From the NCBI GenBank assembly GCA_029987115.1, contig DALTWK010000007.1, positions 9,299 through 73,298 of the forward strand: a stretch of 64,000 bases of DNA. The letters run 5' to 3'. The first letter of the stretch is position 1. Each line of letters starts with the position of its first letter. A program made the position numbers and the translations under genes. Source of the DNA: Methanocorpusculum sp. (GTDB lineage: Archaea > Halobacteriota > Methanomicrobia > Methanomicrobiales > Methanocorpusculaceae). The notes beneath the pieces were generated by a model, which made no database searches, was not told the origin of the DNA, and was given only the letters and a program-made list of their open reading frames with translations. Positions 63,869 through 64,000 of this stretch are shown piece by piece.

Positions 63869-64000
63869 AAAAGAGATACAGAACATTCTCCTGTTATCTA
63901 TGGTCCATTGTTATACTTTCTTTAACAAATCTATTTTTTCAAGACTGTGTTGTCCTGAATAAATTCGAACGACATTTAAGAGTAAGAAAGACGAAAAATA

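Overview
The window looks archaeal, and most probably comes from a host-associated methanogen of the Methanomicrobiales (Methanocorpusculum-like; this placement is inference, no marker gene is present). The support is a 65-residue archaeal histone, AT-rich TATA-type promoter elements, a tRNA-Gly gene without encoded CCA, a tyrosine integrase with the zinc ribbon seen in archaeal integrases, and two giant surface proteins ending in a PGF-CTERM-like tail.

Layout. 0.2-0.9 kb: scar of an older provirus (terminase C-terminus abutting a portal C-terminus). 1.7-4.1 kb: integrase plus a three-gene small-protein operon, probably the end of an integrated element. 4.2-6.2 kb: ordinary chromosomal genes (RNase III-like protein, tRNA-Gly(CCC), DUF2178 membrane protein, histone). 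7.1-17.4 kb: a minus-strand defence island with a GmrSD-type DUF262/DUF1524 nuclease, HsdR, a Panacea-type toxin-antitoxin pair, HsdS, a DUF1016 nuclease and a truncated hsdM that lacks its catalytic half. 17.4-47.1 kb: a siphovirus-like provirus whose tail protein runs directly into the broken hsdM. Its structural genes are on the minus strand; the portal gene alone is on plus. Between the gene after the tape measure and the Dit gene lies a 15-kb cargo: two very large adhesin genes that arose as a tandem duplication of an adhesin unit, with copies of the flanking viral DNA at the duplication junction. A RelE-type toxin-antitoxin pair sits on the opposite strand inside the tail operon. No full terminase, replication or lysis gene is visible, so the provirus is probably defective.

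47.3-59.8 kb is the most interesting part: a minus-strand cluster that resembles a type VII (ESX/Ess) secretion locus. It has a 1202-residue FtsK/SpoIIIE ATPase, three consecutive ~90-residue helical proteins that each carry W-x-D at exactly residues 42-44 (the place of the WxG turn in WXG100 proteins), two further small helical proteins, and a 502-residue polymorphic-toxin-like protein with an N-terminal helical domain, a Gly/Ser/Pro linker and a C-terminal ADP-ribosyltransferase domain (STS and E-x-E motifs). Two Sel1-repeat proteins, one with a zinc ribbon, and two membrane-anchored proteins duplicated over 839 identical bases flank it. My reading is that the ATPase drives export of the small proteins and of the ART toxin, and that the Sel1 or membrane proteins act as immunity, adaptor or anchoring factors. 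I recall no characterised archaeal counterpart.

60.1-63.9 kb: a decayed aldo/keto reductase gene, a radical SAM/SPASM RiPP-type maturase broken by one base in a six-G run, a strongly folded noncoding element, and a divergent pair consisting of an HFX_2341-like regulator and an Fe-S DNA-glycosylase-like protein around a repeated 9-bp operator.
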